Positions 9,652 to 18,734 of a DNA stretch of 64,000 nt are shown here, piece after piece. Origin of the DNA: Chitinophaga pinensis DSM 2588 (GTDB lineage Bacteria; Bacteroidota; Bacteroidia; Chitinophagales; Chitinophagaceae); NCBI RefSeq assembly GCF_000024005.1, contig NC_013132.1, positions 2,474,001 to 2,538,000 on the forward strand, read 5' to 3'. The position numbers were made by a program, and so were the translations under genes. Positions within the stretch are counted from its first letter, which is position 1, and each line of letters starts with the position of its first letter. The notes beneath the pieces were generated by a model, which saw only the letters and a list, made by a program, of their open reading frames with translations, was not told the DNA's origin and made no database searches.

Positions 9652-10115
9652 GTGTTATTTTATGGGTTTAAACTATGCATTTGTTCTTTTTTTCTTTCTT
9701 TGAACAGAACACCTGTACTTTTCAGCCCTCTTTTACCCCCTCGCGGCTATCAATTATATGTTACCACTCTTATTAAATAAAAAATTAATAGTTTTTCCAC
9801 CGAAAATGTGGATTTGCAAAAAGCTGACCACTAACACTTACGGTGACTTATCCACATTTCTGACCCTGATATATTCACAAAACACATAAATAAGTTTGTG
9901 TAAGTATCAAAAAACAAATATGTTTGTATTTAATATATATGTATTGTCTTTTATTTTATCAGATAATACGAGGGTGGTTCCTGGGGAGGACCTGATGTGA
10001 ATTGTTTGATGAACCGCCAAAAAAATCTGGCGCCATCACCTGTGTCCAGGATAGCCATCTTTATTGAACAATGACCTATTAAGTATTTGATGGATTATAC
10101 AACTGAACACGTACT
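9652..10115. other. 464-bp AT-rich gap between ahcY and the giant adhesin gene
   Basis: No coding sequence is seen. It holds the candidate promoters of both divergent genes, pyrimidine-rich tracts near 9685-9735, and a weak stem GCCA/TGGC around 10016-10033. Nothing else is recognised. Confidence 0.5.
9895..9926 (+). promoter_or_regulatory. Candidate promoter of the Calx-beta adhesin/PorP operon
   Basis: TTTG (9895-9898), a 20-nt spacer and TATGTTTG (9919-9926) fit the Bacteroidota housekeeping promoter. It would leave a leader of about 185 nt before the ATG at 10116. Confidence 0.5.
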
Positions 10116-13100
10116 ATGTTGAAGCTTCCCGATCCTATGCGACGTAGCATTGCAGCTGCGTTAAGTAAAGCGCAGAATGCCCTTTGCAGGATAGTGCTGC
10201 CATTATTTTTATTACTGTTTATCTGCAGTGAGGTGAATGCACAGACTGTCAGGGCTGTGATCAACCCCACCGGAGGTACACCTGCATTCAATGACCTGAA
10301 GATAGAGATTCTCAGTGACGGTGGAATTAAGGTCACGCGTAAGGGTTTACTCGAAAGTTATATCAGAACAGACAGCTCTCAGGGTATGAGGGCTTTTTTA
10401 GATTTTAAGAATAGCGGCTATCTCGCCAGTGCTAATCTGAAAAGTCCGACTGTCTGCTATATCTCTCCTGTATCCGGTACCGGTGAATACTGGGATCCGT
10501 ATAAAGTGCACATTGTAGGTACTATCGTAGACAGGTATAAAAACTATCCTACCGGACAAACCGGTACGGTTACCATCATTGTGTCTTACGTGAAGAATAC
10601 GAACTATTTCTTCATGGACTATGTGCTGCACATGCCGCAGGTCAGTGGTTTCACCAAAGCTATGCTGTATCAGTCAGAGCAGGTCGTAATGGGTGCTGCC
10701 GCGGGAGATGATCCTGATGCGGCCAGTCCTTGTGCCTATGGCTTTATGAACGCTGCCGGAACAACCGTCGGCGTGTACCGTGATGCCAGCTGTGCTACCA
10801 CTCCTGAAGCGCCCCGCAGCCACGTATACCGTGCCCTGCGTAAATTCGATTCATGGGAGGTTTCTGTGCCTGGTCACCGTTTCTATGTAAATGATGCGGG
10901 TTCTTTCCCTTATAATACGGTTGCCGATGGTATAGATGGTAACGGCCGTTCCATGGGTATCATGAAATCGCTGGGTGCTATCTTCCGTGATGGATCACTG
11001 GATCCTGATCCGATGAACTTCAAGACTTATCGTCTCCTTTCCGGTTACGGTACGACGATGACGGAGTTCGATACCGTGAAGGCGATGATCGATACGATCC
11101 CTGTTCCGGGATTTGCTGCTGTGAGTATTAAGTTCTCCAACGGTACATTGTCTGGTAATGAGGGTAATACTGTTGACGGCGAACAGCCTGCACAGGGTCT
11201 GACCCTGACGGTATCCGGCGGTAAGCTGAACGCGCCTGCTTATGTACTGGTAAGATACGATGCCGCTTACTCCGCTAATTATGCACATCCTGCCGTTCCG
11301 GGTACTGATTTTACCCTCTCACAAGAGGCATTCCTGGTACCTGCCGGCGACTATACAACTCCTAAGACAGTCACCATCCCTAACCTGCATGTTGTCGGAA
11401 ACGATCAGTTGCAGTACAGCCGTTCCTTACGTCTGAAACTCGTAAGTACCTGTACCTCTCTGTTAAGTATTTCCGGTACTTCAGAAGTGGATTATACCAT
11501 CGTGGATGACGAGCCAAGAACGCTCACCATGAATATTGATAGTACTTCGCTGTATGAGGGTAACTCTTCCAAAGCGAGAATTACACTGCCGATCGGTATT
11601 ACCTGTCCGGAAGATATCGTGATCAGTTTCTCCCGCGTAGCTACTTCTACTGCCGGTGATACTGATTACGTCGTACCGCCGAATATCGTGATCCCTGCTA
11701 ATCAGACAGGTACTGCGATCTTTAACTTCAGCGCAAAGTCAGATAAAGTACTGGAAAACACCGAAAACCTGTCCCTGCGATTCCAGGGTACGATCTTAGG
11801 TATTGGTGTGGCCAGCCAGAAAGATATTCAGATCAAGGATAGTACGTTCCTCAACCCGAATTATTCACAGATCATGGCCGATTGTGTATCTCCGGATGCA
11901 CCCAGGCCGGTACCTGAGGGATATAACGGGTATCTCTCCCTGCACCTGCCGCCAGGTGTTACTTCGGAGGTAACGATCAATATGCTGGATGTGTATGTGG
12001 ACTGGGATAATGCAACGGCAGAAGACCAGGTGGATTTTGACCTGAACTACTATTCCGGTCTTGAGTTCAAGATCACACCTGGTACTACAGAAACAAGAAT
12101 TCCTTTCTATGTATTCCCGGATAAAATAATGGAAGGTCCGGTACCTGAACATTTCGACCTGCTGATGCTGGCTATCGATGATGTGGGTGCTGGTCGTGTA
12201 TATAATTATGTAGGACCTGCCATCACGATTAAAGATGTGGATGCGGACAGCAGTCTGAAACTGATTGTGACCGCTACACCGAATACGATTGAAGAAGGAG
12301 ACGCCGGTGCAGCTGTTACCATTGCTTTCCCTGACGATATCGTTTCTTTATATGATGTGCCGGTAACTATATCAAGAGGTCTCAGTTCAAAAGCAACTGA
12401 CCTCGATCTGGAAAGTCCGTTACCTACTAACTTAGTCATTAAAGCAGGTAAGAATTCTGTTACTTTTCCTGCTAATGTGAAAGCGAAAACGGACAACGTA
12501 CTGGAATCAGATGAAAGTCTGTGGATTGTTACTACGCCGAGTGGCTTCACGGTAGATTCTTCTCTGATTACGATCCAGGACGTAACAGGTGAAATACCAG
12601 GTAATAAAGACATGAAGATCGAGCTGGTAACACCAGATCTGAAAGAAGGTAATACTACCGGTATCAAAATCAGTTTCGTAAACAGCACACTGACTGCTGA
12701 GGAGCCTATCTCCATCACCTTGTCACACGATGCTACTTCCACAGCTGCAACAACAGATTATTCTATTCCTGCGACGATCACATTACCTGCAGGACTGAGC
12801 ACATATACCGTAGATGGTGCATTCGCTGCCACTGCTGATAAAATCCTGGAACTGGATGAAGCGGTGAAAGTGACAGGTGTCGCCACTACTATTCCGGGAC
12901 TGACCGTTACAGGTTTCAGCGGTACTGTACTGGATGCTACCGGTGATGATCCTAATAATAAAAAGATCACGGTTACTGCCAGTCATACAGAAATGGATGA
13001 AGGCGGTTCAGGATATAGCTTTACTTATAGTCTGCCAGCAGGTTATACTACTGAAATACCAATTATTATCACACCGGCACTGATGACAGGTTCAACTACC

Positions 13101-16100
13101 ATTGCGGACGATTATCTGCTGGACAGCACGCAGCTGACCATAGATAATGGAGGTAATACGGTATCAACTGGTGTTACGATCAATGCAGACCCGGTAGTGG
13201 AAGGAGATGAAATTATGGTAATGGGCGGCACTGCTGCTACAGCATTGAGTGGTGTTCAGGTAGTGCCAGCTTCGGTGATCATTAAAGATAAAACACAGAT
13301 GTCTGCTCCGACAGTAACCGTTGACAGAACGGACCTGGTAGAGGGAGGCGCTGGCGCTTTCATTACGGTGACCATGCCTTTTGGTGCTGTGCCATCTACA
13401 CCGCTGACGGTGAAAATAACAAGAGGATTGAGTTCTCCGGCTACATCAGGTTTCACTGGCGTACCGCAGACTATCACATTGAGTGGTAATTCTGTCACTA
13501 TTCCGGTTCCGGTAGCTGCAAGTTCCGATAACATACTGGCCGATGATGATCAGCTGGTGGTGGTAGTAGAAACAGACGGTTATCCGGCAGATTCGATCAC
13601 TTTTAACATCATTGATGTTACTATCAATGATCCTGCGAATACTAAAATTCACTTCACACCAGAACCAGTAAGTCAGGGTAACCGTGTGAAAGAAGGCAAT
13701 ACATTTACTGTTCGTGCAAGTTTCCCTCCGGGTGTAACTGCTGCTAAATCATTATTCGTACAGGTTGCTGCTACACCGGCATCTGTTGCTACGGGCGCTG
13801 ATTATACGGGTCTGCCGACGACCTTCACCATGAATCCGGGTGTGAATCATGCTGATTTCGATATCGTTGCGCTGACTGATAAAGTGATTGAAAATCCTGA
13901 GCTGGTAAGATTCAGCGGTGCTGTGACCTTACTGCCGATGATCGTTGTGGATAGTTTCGATCTGTATATAGATGATGCTACTGCAGCTGATCCTTCTATC
14001 GCAGCGCTGAAGATCACATTTGATTCCAGCGGTATACACAAAGGTTTAGGATATACAAGAGTGACGATTGGTTTTGCTGATCCGCTGGTTACTTCAGAAC
14101 TGCCGATTACGATCAACGTAACACCAGATCCGTCTTCTACTGCTGATATCACTAATTATGTTGGTCTGCCGACGGTAGTAAACTTACCAAAGGACAGCAA
14201 CAAGGTAACGTTCTTCCTGAGTGTACCGGATAATCATGTAGTAGAAGGTAACAAGACATTACAGTTTGCTGCAAGTGCAGCAGGTTATACTGTACTGCCG
14301 GTGCCGCCATTACAGATCCTGGAGATCGCAGGTCAGGCGTTGTCAGTAGAAAAAGTAAGTGATGCAGCTGAACCAGCAAAAGATGGCGCCTTTATTATTA
14401 AGATGCCGGTTGCTTCCACTTCAGATGTAACTGTAAGTTTCAGAGTAGATTATAATGGTACTAATATCGAACCACTTCCATCGGCGGTGATCATACCTGC
14501 CGGTTCGAAAGAGATCACCGTACCTGTGCGTATCAAGGACGACCTGATACTGCAGGGTGACGAGGTATTAAAAGTAACATTGACCAGTGCGGTGGCTGCT
14601 AATGGTGGCAACCCGCTGAACCTGACAGTTGATATCGGGCCTGCTGAAATCCTGGTAGTGGATGATGAAAATGCTACTACCGGTCCGAAAGCAGATGCAC
14701 GTAAACTGTTAATCGAACGTATTGCTGATGCGACACAACCAGCTACAGCCGGTGCATTCAAGATACGTTTTCAGGATCCTACTTTGACTGCTTTTGACAA
14801 TGTGAAAGTGGTATACAGTCTTGCGGGTACTGCAACTTCCGGTACGGACTATGCTATCCTGCCAGGTTATGCGATCATTCCTAAAGGATCGAGTGAAGTA
14901 ATGGTGAATGTGAATCCGGCAGGTATTACTTATGCAGGACCAGATTTAACCGTACAGGCGACATTGATGGATGCATCAGCTGCGCTGCCGAATGTGAACT
15001 GGAACTTTGTAGACAATCCTGTTGCGACATTGATCATCTATAACCACAATATCGATACGCCGACTGTGAATCTGTTTGCAGCAACCAGTCAGCTGAAAGA
15101 AGGCGACGAAGTAGAATTCTTTGTAAGACTGAGCCGCGCTATCACTGTAGACATTCCGGTTACTGTAGATATCACAAATGACGTTTATCGTACGCTGACA
15201 CTTTCAGGTGGTACTGTGACAGGAAAAGCGGTGACTGTTGTGGTGCCAAAAGGTTCCAAAGAACAGAGCTTTAAAGTGAAGGTAAACGAGAATGAGCTGA
15301 ATGATGATGACGGATGGGTGAAAGCTGCGGTGAGAGATTTTGATCTTAACAGTGGCAATCCGGCTTACTATACAGGTCTGGCAAGTGAAGTATCGAATAC
15401 TGTAAGTGATAATGATTCTATGAAACTGACCTTTACAGAGAGTCAGTATTCCGTGAAGGTTGCTTTTGATACGATTGGACAACCATTACCATTTACTGTT
15501 CGATTCAACCGGGCAAGTTCCCGTCTTGTAACTGTGTATTACGAATTCTATACACCAGCGCCAACGGAGATTCCGGCTAATACATTGCTGGCAGTTGCGC
15601 CGAAAGATTACGATCCGACTATCTTCCCGATATTATTGTTGCCAGGTCAGACAATGATCGACATACCGGTACCGGTGAACAGTGTGGAGAAAGACAAGAT
15701 CTTCGGTATGCGTTTGCTGAGAGCGACTGTAGCATCTAATCAGAACGTACCGGCGCTTGATTCTATCATGACAGCGAGCGGTCTGATTAAGATCTGTATG
15801 GATTGTGATGTGGATGGCGATGGCGTACCTGATTATGTAGAGCGTTTCATCACAGATGGCAGATGGAGAGATGATAACAAGGGTGCATTACGAGTACATC
15901 CGGCGATGTCGCCTAACAATGACGGACTGGGTAACGAAACGCTGGAGGTTGAGAACATTGACAAGTATCCTGATAACGAAGTAACAATATTCAACCGCTG
16001 GGGTGGTACTGTATTTACGACGAAGAACTATCATAATCAACGAAACAACTTCAATGGTAAAGGAAACGTTGGTGCGACCAAGGGTCAGGATGTTCCGGAT

Positions 16101-16184
16101 GGTTCTTACTTCTTTATTATTCATACGACAGATGCAAGTGGTAACAAAGAACGTTACACAGGGTTCATTGTAATAAAACGATAG
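10116..16184 (+). CDS. Giant Calx-beta repeat surface protein with type B (CHU_C) sorting domain
   Basis: 2022 residues. An N-terminal signal region (LCRIVLPLFLLLFICSEVNAQ, cleavage near residue 42) leads to a unique domain of about 300 residues. Then come roughly 13 related modules of about 100-130 residues (about 340-1860) built like Calx-beta/immunoglobulin-fold domains, each with an xEGxxx...(I/V)xxP opening (for example SLYEGNSS, TIEEGDAG, TDLVEGGAG) and a STA.DY..P core (TSTAGDTDYVVP, TSTAATTDYSIP). A Ca-binding-like DCDVDGDGVPDYVE motif follows. The last ~95 residues (SPNNDGLGNETLEVENI, FNRWGGTVF, DGSYFFII, YTGFIVIKR) are the CHU_C gliding-motility/type B sorting domain recognised by type IX secretion. 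It probably works as a long surface adhesin; the ligand is unknown. The PorP/SprF gene follows 2 nt later. Confidence 0.88.
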   Translation: MLKLPDPMRRSIAAALSKAQNALCRIVLPLFLLLFICSEVNAQTVRAVINPTGGTPAFNDLKIEILSDGGIKVTRKGLLESYIRTDSSQGMRAFLDFKNSGYLASANLKSPTVCYISPVSGTGEYWDPYKVHIVGTIVDRYKNYPTGQTGTVTIIVSYVKNTNYFFMDYVLHMPQVSGFTKAMLYQSEQVVMGAAAGDDPDAASPCAYGFMNAAGTTVGVYRDASCATTPEAPRSHVYRALRKFDSWEVSVPGHRFYVNDAGSFPYNTVADGIDGNGRSMGIMKSLGAIFRDGSLDPDPMNFKTYRLLSGYGTTMTEFDTVKAMIDTIPVPGFAAVSIKFSNGTLSGNEGNTVDGEQPAQGLTLTVSGGKLNAPAYVLVRYDAAYSANYAHPAVPGTDFTLSQEAFLVPAGDYTTPKTVTIPNLHVVGNDQLQYSRSLRLKLVSTCTSLLSISGTSEVDYTIVDDEPRTLTMNIDSTSLYEGNSSKARITLPIGITCPEDIVISFSRVATSTAGDTDYVVPPNIVIPANQTGTAIFNFSAKSDKVLENTENLSLRFQGTILGIGVASQKDIQIKDSTFLNPNYSQIMADCVSPDAPRPVPEGYNGYLSLHLPPGVTSEVTINMLDVYVDWDNATAEDQVDFDLNYYSGLEFKITPGTTETRIPFYVFPDKIMEGPVPEHFDLLMLAIDDVGAGRVYNYVGPAITIKDVDADSSLKLIVTATPNTIEEGDAGAAVTIAFPDDIVSLYDVPVTISRGLSSKATDLDLESPLPTNLVIKAGKNSVTFPANVKAKTDNVLESDESLWIVTTPSGFTVDSSLITIQDVTGEIPGNKDMKIELVTPDLKEGNTTGIKISFVNSTLTAEEPISITLSHDATSTAATTDYSIPATITLPAGLSTYTVDGAFAATADKILELDEAVKVTGVATTIPGLTVTGFSGTVLDATGDDPNNKKITVTASHTEMDEGGSGYSFTYSLPAGYTTEIPIIITPALMTGSTTIADDYLLDSTQLTIDNGGNTVSTGVTINADPVVEGDEIMVMGGTAATALSGVQVVPASVIIKDKTQMSAPTVTVDRTDLVEGGAGAFITVTMPFGAVPSTPLTVKITRGLSSPATSGFTGVPQTITLSGNSVTIPVPVAASSDNILADDDQLVVVVETDGYPADSITFNIIDVTINDPANTKIHFTPEPVSQGNRVKEGNTFTVRASFPPGVTAAKSLFVQVAATPASVATGADYTGLPTTFTMNPGVNHADFDIVALTDKVIENPELVRFSGAVTLLPMIVVDSFDLYIDDATAADPSIAALKITFDSSGIHKGLGYTRVTIGFADPLVTSELPITINVTPDPSSTADITNYVGLPTVVNLPKDSNKVTFFLSVPDNHVVEGNKTLQFAASAAGYTVLPVPPLQILEIAGQALSVEKVSDAAEPAKDGAFIIKMPVASTSDVTVSFRVDYNGTNIEPLPSAVIIPAGSKEITVPVRIKDDLILQGDEVLKVTLTSAVAANGGNPLNLTVDIGPAEILVVDDENATTGPKADARKLLIERIADATQPATAGAFKIRFQDPTLTAFDNVKVVYSLAGTATSGTDYAILPGYAIIPKGSSEVMVNVNPAGITYAGPDLTVQATLMDASAALPNVNWNFVDNPVATLIIYNHNIDTPTVNLFAATSQLKEGDEVEFFVRLSRAITVDIPVTVDITNDVYRTLTLSGGTVTGKAVTVVVPKGSKEQSFKVKVNENELNDDDGWVKAAVRDFDLNSGNPAYYTGLASEVSNTVSDNDSMKLTFTESQYSVKVAFDTIGQPLPFTVRFNRASSRLVTVYYEFYTPAPTEIPANTLLAVAPKDYDPTIFPILLLPGQTMIDIPVPVNSVEKDKIFGMRLLRATVASNQNVPALDSIMTASGLIKICMDCDVDGDGVPDYVERFITDGRWRDDNKGALRVHPAMSPNNDGLGNETLEVENIDKYPDNEVTIFNRWGGTVFTTKNYHNQRNNFNGKGNVGATKGQDVPDGSYFFIIHTTDASGNKERYTGFIVIKR

Positions 16185-16186
16185 CG

Positions 16187-17098
16187 ATGATTGCTAACAA
16201 GAAATTCCTTTTGGGTCTGCTGATGGCTGCTGCCTGTTATGTGCCGGCGAAGGCTCAGCAGAGCCCTATCTACTCACAGTACATGTTGAACGGAATTGTC
16301 ATCAATCCGGCATATGCAGGTACAGACGAATCAGCGAGTCTGAGCGTAGTGGGACGTAACCAATGGGTAGGAGTGGATGGCGCACCGAAAACAGCGACCA
16401 TGAGTTTCTATTCACCGCTGAATGACAGGGGAACCCATCTTGGTTTCTCTGCAATGAAGGAATCAATCACTGTACAATCACGTACTGATTTTAATGCACT
16501 GGCAGCACAGAGTGTGAACCTGAGTGAAACGGTGAAGCTGGCATTGGGATTACAGGTTGGTATGTCGCAGTATAAAGAGAACAACAATCAGCTGACAACC
16601 ACAGATCCATCTTTTGCGACGAATCTGGCCTATTGGAAAACACAGGTAGGTTTTGGTTTTGCATTATTCGCCGAAAACTTTTATCTGGGTTTATCGTCGC
16701 CGGCTTTTAAAAGCTTTGATCTGGGCAACAGTGTAAATAAAGTGAAGGCAATTTCACACATGTATTTACAGGCGGCATATGCGGCAAGAGTAAATGATGA
16801 TTTGCTGGTGAAGCCTTCTATATTGTTGAGACAGGCCCAGGGAAGTGGTTTGCAGTACGATATTAATACCAGCGTATTATTGAAAGAGGTGATCTGGTTG
16901 GGTGTTTCCTGGCGTTCAGAGAAGACCGTGACCGGGTTGGTGCAGGCGAGACTGGGAGAGAAGTTCCAGATAGGTTATTCTTATGATACGCCTATGTCAT
17001 CCAATCTGAAAGGGGCGCAATCGGTATCTCATGAGTTGATGTTGAACTTTCGATTCGGCTGGAGTGTTGATCATGAGATCATCCCACGCGTATTCTAA
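16187..17098 (+). CDS. PorP/SprF-family type IX secretion membrane protein
   Basis: 303 residues. A signal peptide (LLGLLMAAACYVPAKAQ) precedes the PorP/SprF hallmark QQSPIYSQYMLNGIVINPAYAG, and the rest is a 14-strand-like barrel with VVGRNQWVGVDGAPKTATMS, LSSPAFKSF and SWRSEKTVTGLVQARLG. SprF in Flavobacterium johnsoniae is needed for export of the adhesin SprB, encoded next to it; CHU_C proteins are commonly paired with such a gene. The 2-nt gap to the upstream 2022-residue protein indicates one operon, and the inference is that this protein is the dedicated outer-membrane partner for that adhesin. Confidence 0.9.
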   Translation: MIANKKFLLGLLMAAACYVPAKAQQSPIYSQYMLNGIVINPAYAGTDESASLSVVGRNQWVGVDGAPKTATMSFYSPLNDRGTHLGFSAMKESITVQSRTDFNALAAQSVNLSETVKLALGLQVGMSQYKENNNQLTTTDPSFATNLAYWKTQVGFGFALFAENFYLGLSSPAFKSFDLGNSVNKVKAISHMYLQAAYAARVNDDLLVKPSILLRQAQGSGLQYDINTSVLLKEVIWLGVSWRSEKTVTGLVQARLGEKFQIGYSYDTPMSSNLKGAQSVSHELMLNFRFGWSVDHEIIPRVF

Positions 17099-17139
17099 AC
17101 AGGTTATTATTACCGAAAACACATACTGATTTATCAATT

Positions 17140-17168
17140 TCCCGCATTTTCCATGCGGGATTTTTTTT
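17140..17168 (+). terminator. Terminator after the PorP/SprF gene
   Basis: An 8-bp stem TCCCGCAT/ATGCGGGA (17140-17147 with 17153-17160) is followed by eight T (17161-17168). Confidence 0.88.
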
Positions 17169-17361
17169 ATCGCTATATCTCATTGATAATGAATGAAAAA
17201 CAGGATCGTTTTTTTTTCAAAAAAAAGAAAATCTTAAAATCCGTGTTTAAACATTTATCGTAAGTATTTATAGACAGGTGAATGAAGGAAACATCTTTTC
17301 CGGATACACCTAAAGAATTTTAATTAGAAAAGTTGTGTCTTTTAATGGTTAACTTGGGAAA

Positions 17362-17394
17362 CAGCCTGGTATTTTTACCAGGCTGGATTTTTTT
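17362..17394 (+). terminator. Second plus-strand terminator, overlapping the end of the GNAT gene
   Basis: A perfect 10-bp stem CAGCCTGGTA/TACCAGGCTG (17362-17371 with 17376-17385) is followed by seven T (17388-17394). The T-run is on the plus side although no plus-strand gene lies between this and the previous terminator; the minus side has only a short U stretch. It may end a small RNA starting near 17200-17300 or act bidirectionally for the GNAT gene. Confidence 0.7.
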
Positions 17395-17887
17395 ATAGCG
17401 GTCTTCTCATTACATAGTCCAGCATCCAGTAGCCATTACCGATATCGGTATCTTTCTCTTTGAAAATGCTGAAGCCCTGTTTTTCGTAAAAGAACCTGGC
17501 TTTATTATCTTTCTTCACATCCAGTTCGAGGATCTTGCCATTCTCAGCCAGAACTCTTTCCACCACATTATCCAACAATAATTTTCCTACACCTTTTCCC
17601 TGATAATCGCTGTGCAGATATATTTTCTGCAATTTGAAAACGCCTGCTTCATCAGTGTTGCTATAGGAGGCAAATCCGATAGGACGCTGGTCGTCATATA
17701 ACAGGAGGAATCTGTGTGCTTTCTCCGTCATCTGACTGCTCAGTGCAGCAGTGCTGTACATCATTTCCAGCATGTATTCTATCTGTTCAGGACTCAGCAG
17801 GTCTTTGTATGTAGGGCGCCAGATTTCGTCTCTGAGCTGCTGAATAATGGGTATGTCGGTTATTGTAGCAATTTCGATTCTATACAT
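17393..17887 (-). CDS. GNAT-family N-acetyltransferase
   Basis: 164 residues from the ATG at 17887 (MYRIEIATITDI). Two further in-frame starts lie upstream in a tandem ACTATGTAT duplication. The GNAT fold is visible: strand/helix with IQQLRDEIWRPTYKD, then FLLLYDDQRPIGFASY, VFKLQKIYLHSDYQGKGVGKLLLDNV, which contains the acetyl-CoA pyrophosphate loop (Q/R-x-x-G-x-G/A), and the closing ELDVKKDNKARFFYEKQGF. The substrate is not predictable; the closest functional group is small-molecule or protein amine acetyltransferases such as PaiA. It sits in a row of minus-strand genes but is separated from the next by a repeat cluster. Confidence 0.85.
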   Translation of the reverse strand: MYRIEIATITDIPIIQQLRDEIWRPTYKDLLSPEQIEYMLEMMYSTAALSSQMTEKAHRFLLLYDDQRPIGFASYSNTDEAGVFKLQKIYLHSDYQGKGVGKLLLDNVVERVLAENGKILELDVKKDNKARFFYEKQGFSIFKEKDTDIGNGYWMLDYVMRRPL

Positions 17888-17903
17888 AGTATACATAGTA
17901 TTC

Positions 17904-18070
17904 AATTAGGAATTAGGAATTAAGAATTAAGAATTGAATGCAGCGGAGATTGCTGTTGTTATTGGTTAAACCAGTGGCAAAGACAACATTGAGATGATCT
18001 TATTATTAGGTTGTTTGTCAGTTTAATCAAATTTTTAATTCTTAATTCTTAATTCTTAATTCTTAATTCT
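17904..18070. repeat. Inverted clusters of the AATTAAG heptamer
   Basis: Left cluster 17904-17935 contains AATTAGG/AATTAAG copies; right cluster 18035-18067 carries at least four copies in the opposite orientation (TTAATTC). About 100 bp of non-repetitive sequence lies between. The arms can pair into a long AT-rich hairpin. A second, tighter copy of the same design lies at 23463-23551. Confidence 0.7.
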
Positions 18071-18073
18071 TTT

Positions 18074-18700
18074 TTAGTTTCCTCGAATAATTTTCTTTAT
18101 CACTTCCAGCAGGCTCTCCAGCGGAGTGTATCCTTTTGCGATAAGGTAATATTGTGTTCCATCATCGAAGATAGCGGCTGGAAATCCTGTGATACCCCAT
18201 TGTTCAACCTGGTTGAATTCCTGGATGGTATCATATCTGTTGGCATCGTCTTTCATTTTTTCCAGGAACTCATCCACCGGCAACCGATATTTTGCAATCA
18301 GGTCACGGTAGGTCGCATCTTCATTCAGGCTTTTGCCTTCATAGTTGAGTGCGAGTTGCATATCGTGTGCAAAAGACAATGCTTTTTGTGGCAGGTATTG
18401 TTTGAAAACGGTGAGTGCAATACTTGGTTTTTCTGAATCCATGATATCGTCGGTGCGCAGGTATTGTTCAAGGAAGGCTTCTCCGAATTGTACACCTGTA
18501 GTAGCTTCTACCTGTTTGTGTGCTTCTTTGATGTAGTTATACATGGCAGCAGCGGGTCGGTGATTGGAGCTGAGCAACATTCCACCGGAGAGTACTTCTA
18601 CTTCGGTGGCTGGTCCGAGTTGTTGTTGCAGTCGTTCGATAACAGGTGTAAATCCATAACACCAGCCGCATAGTGCGTCGTATATATAGATCAGTTTCAT
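18074..18700 (-). CDS. DsbA-family thioredoxin-fold oxidoreductase (FrnE-like)
   Basis: 208 residues, cytosolic (no signal peptide). The first strand ends in a CGWC redox motif at residues 11-14 (IYIYDALCGWCYGFTPV); a long helical insertion follows, typical of the DsbA/FrnE group, and the cis-proline loop GITGFPAAIF lies near residue 170. Proteins with this arrangement are annotated as DsbA-family or predicted dithiol isomerases. The client is unknown. It starts 34 bases downstream of polX's stop on the same strand and may be co-transcribed with it. Confidence 0.85.
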   Translation of the reverse strand: MKLIYIYDALCGWCYGFTPVIERLQQQLGPATEVEVLSGGMLLSSNHRPAAAMYNYIKEAHKQVEATTGVQFGEAFLEQYLRTDDIMDSEKPSIALTVFKQYLPQKALSFAHDMQLALNYEGKSLNEDATYRDLIAKYRLPVDEFLEKMKDDANRYDTIQEFNQVEQWGITGFPAAIFDDGTQYYLIAKGYTPLESLLEVIKKIIRGN

Positions 18701-18734
18701 GATTGTGCTCTCGTTTTTAGTTGGCGCTGTTGTG

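Noticed and set aside
9628..9780. A SAH or SAM riboswitch before ahcY
   Set aside because: The leader is too short and no conserved riboswitch core can be seen by eye.
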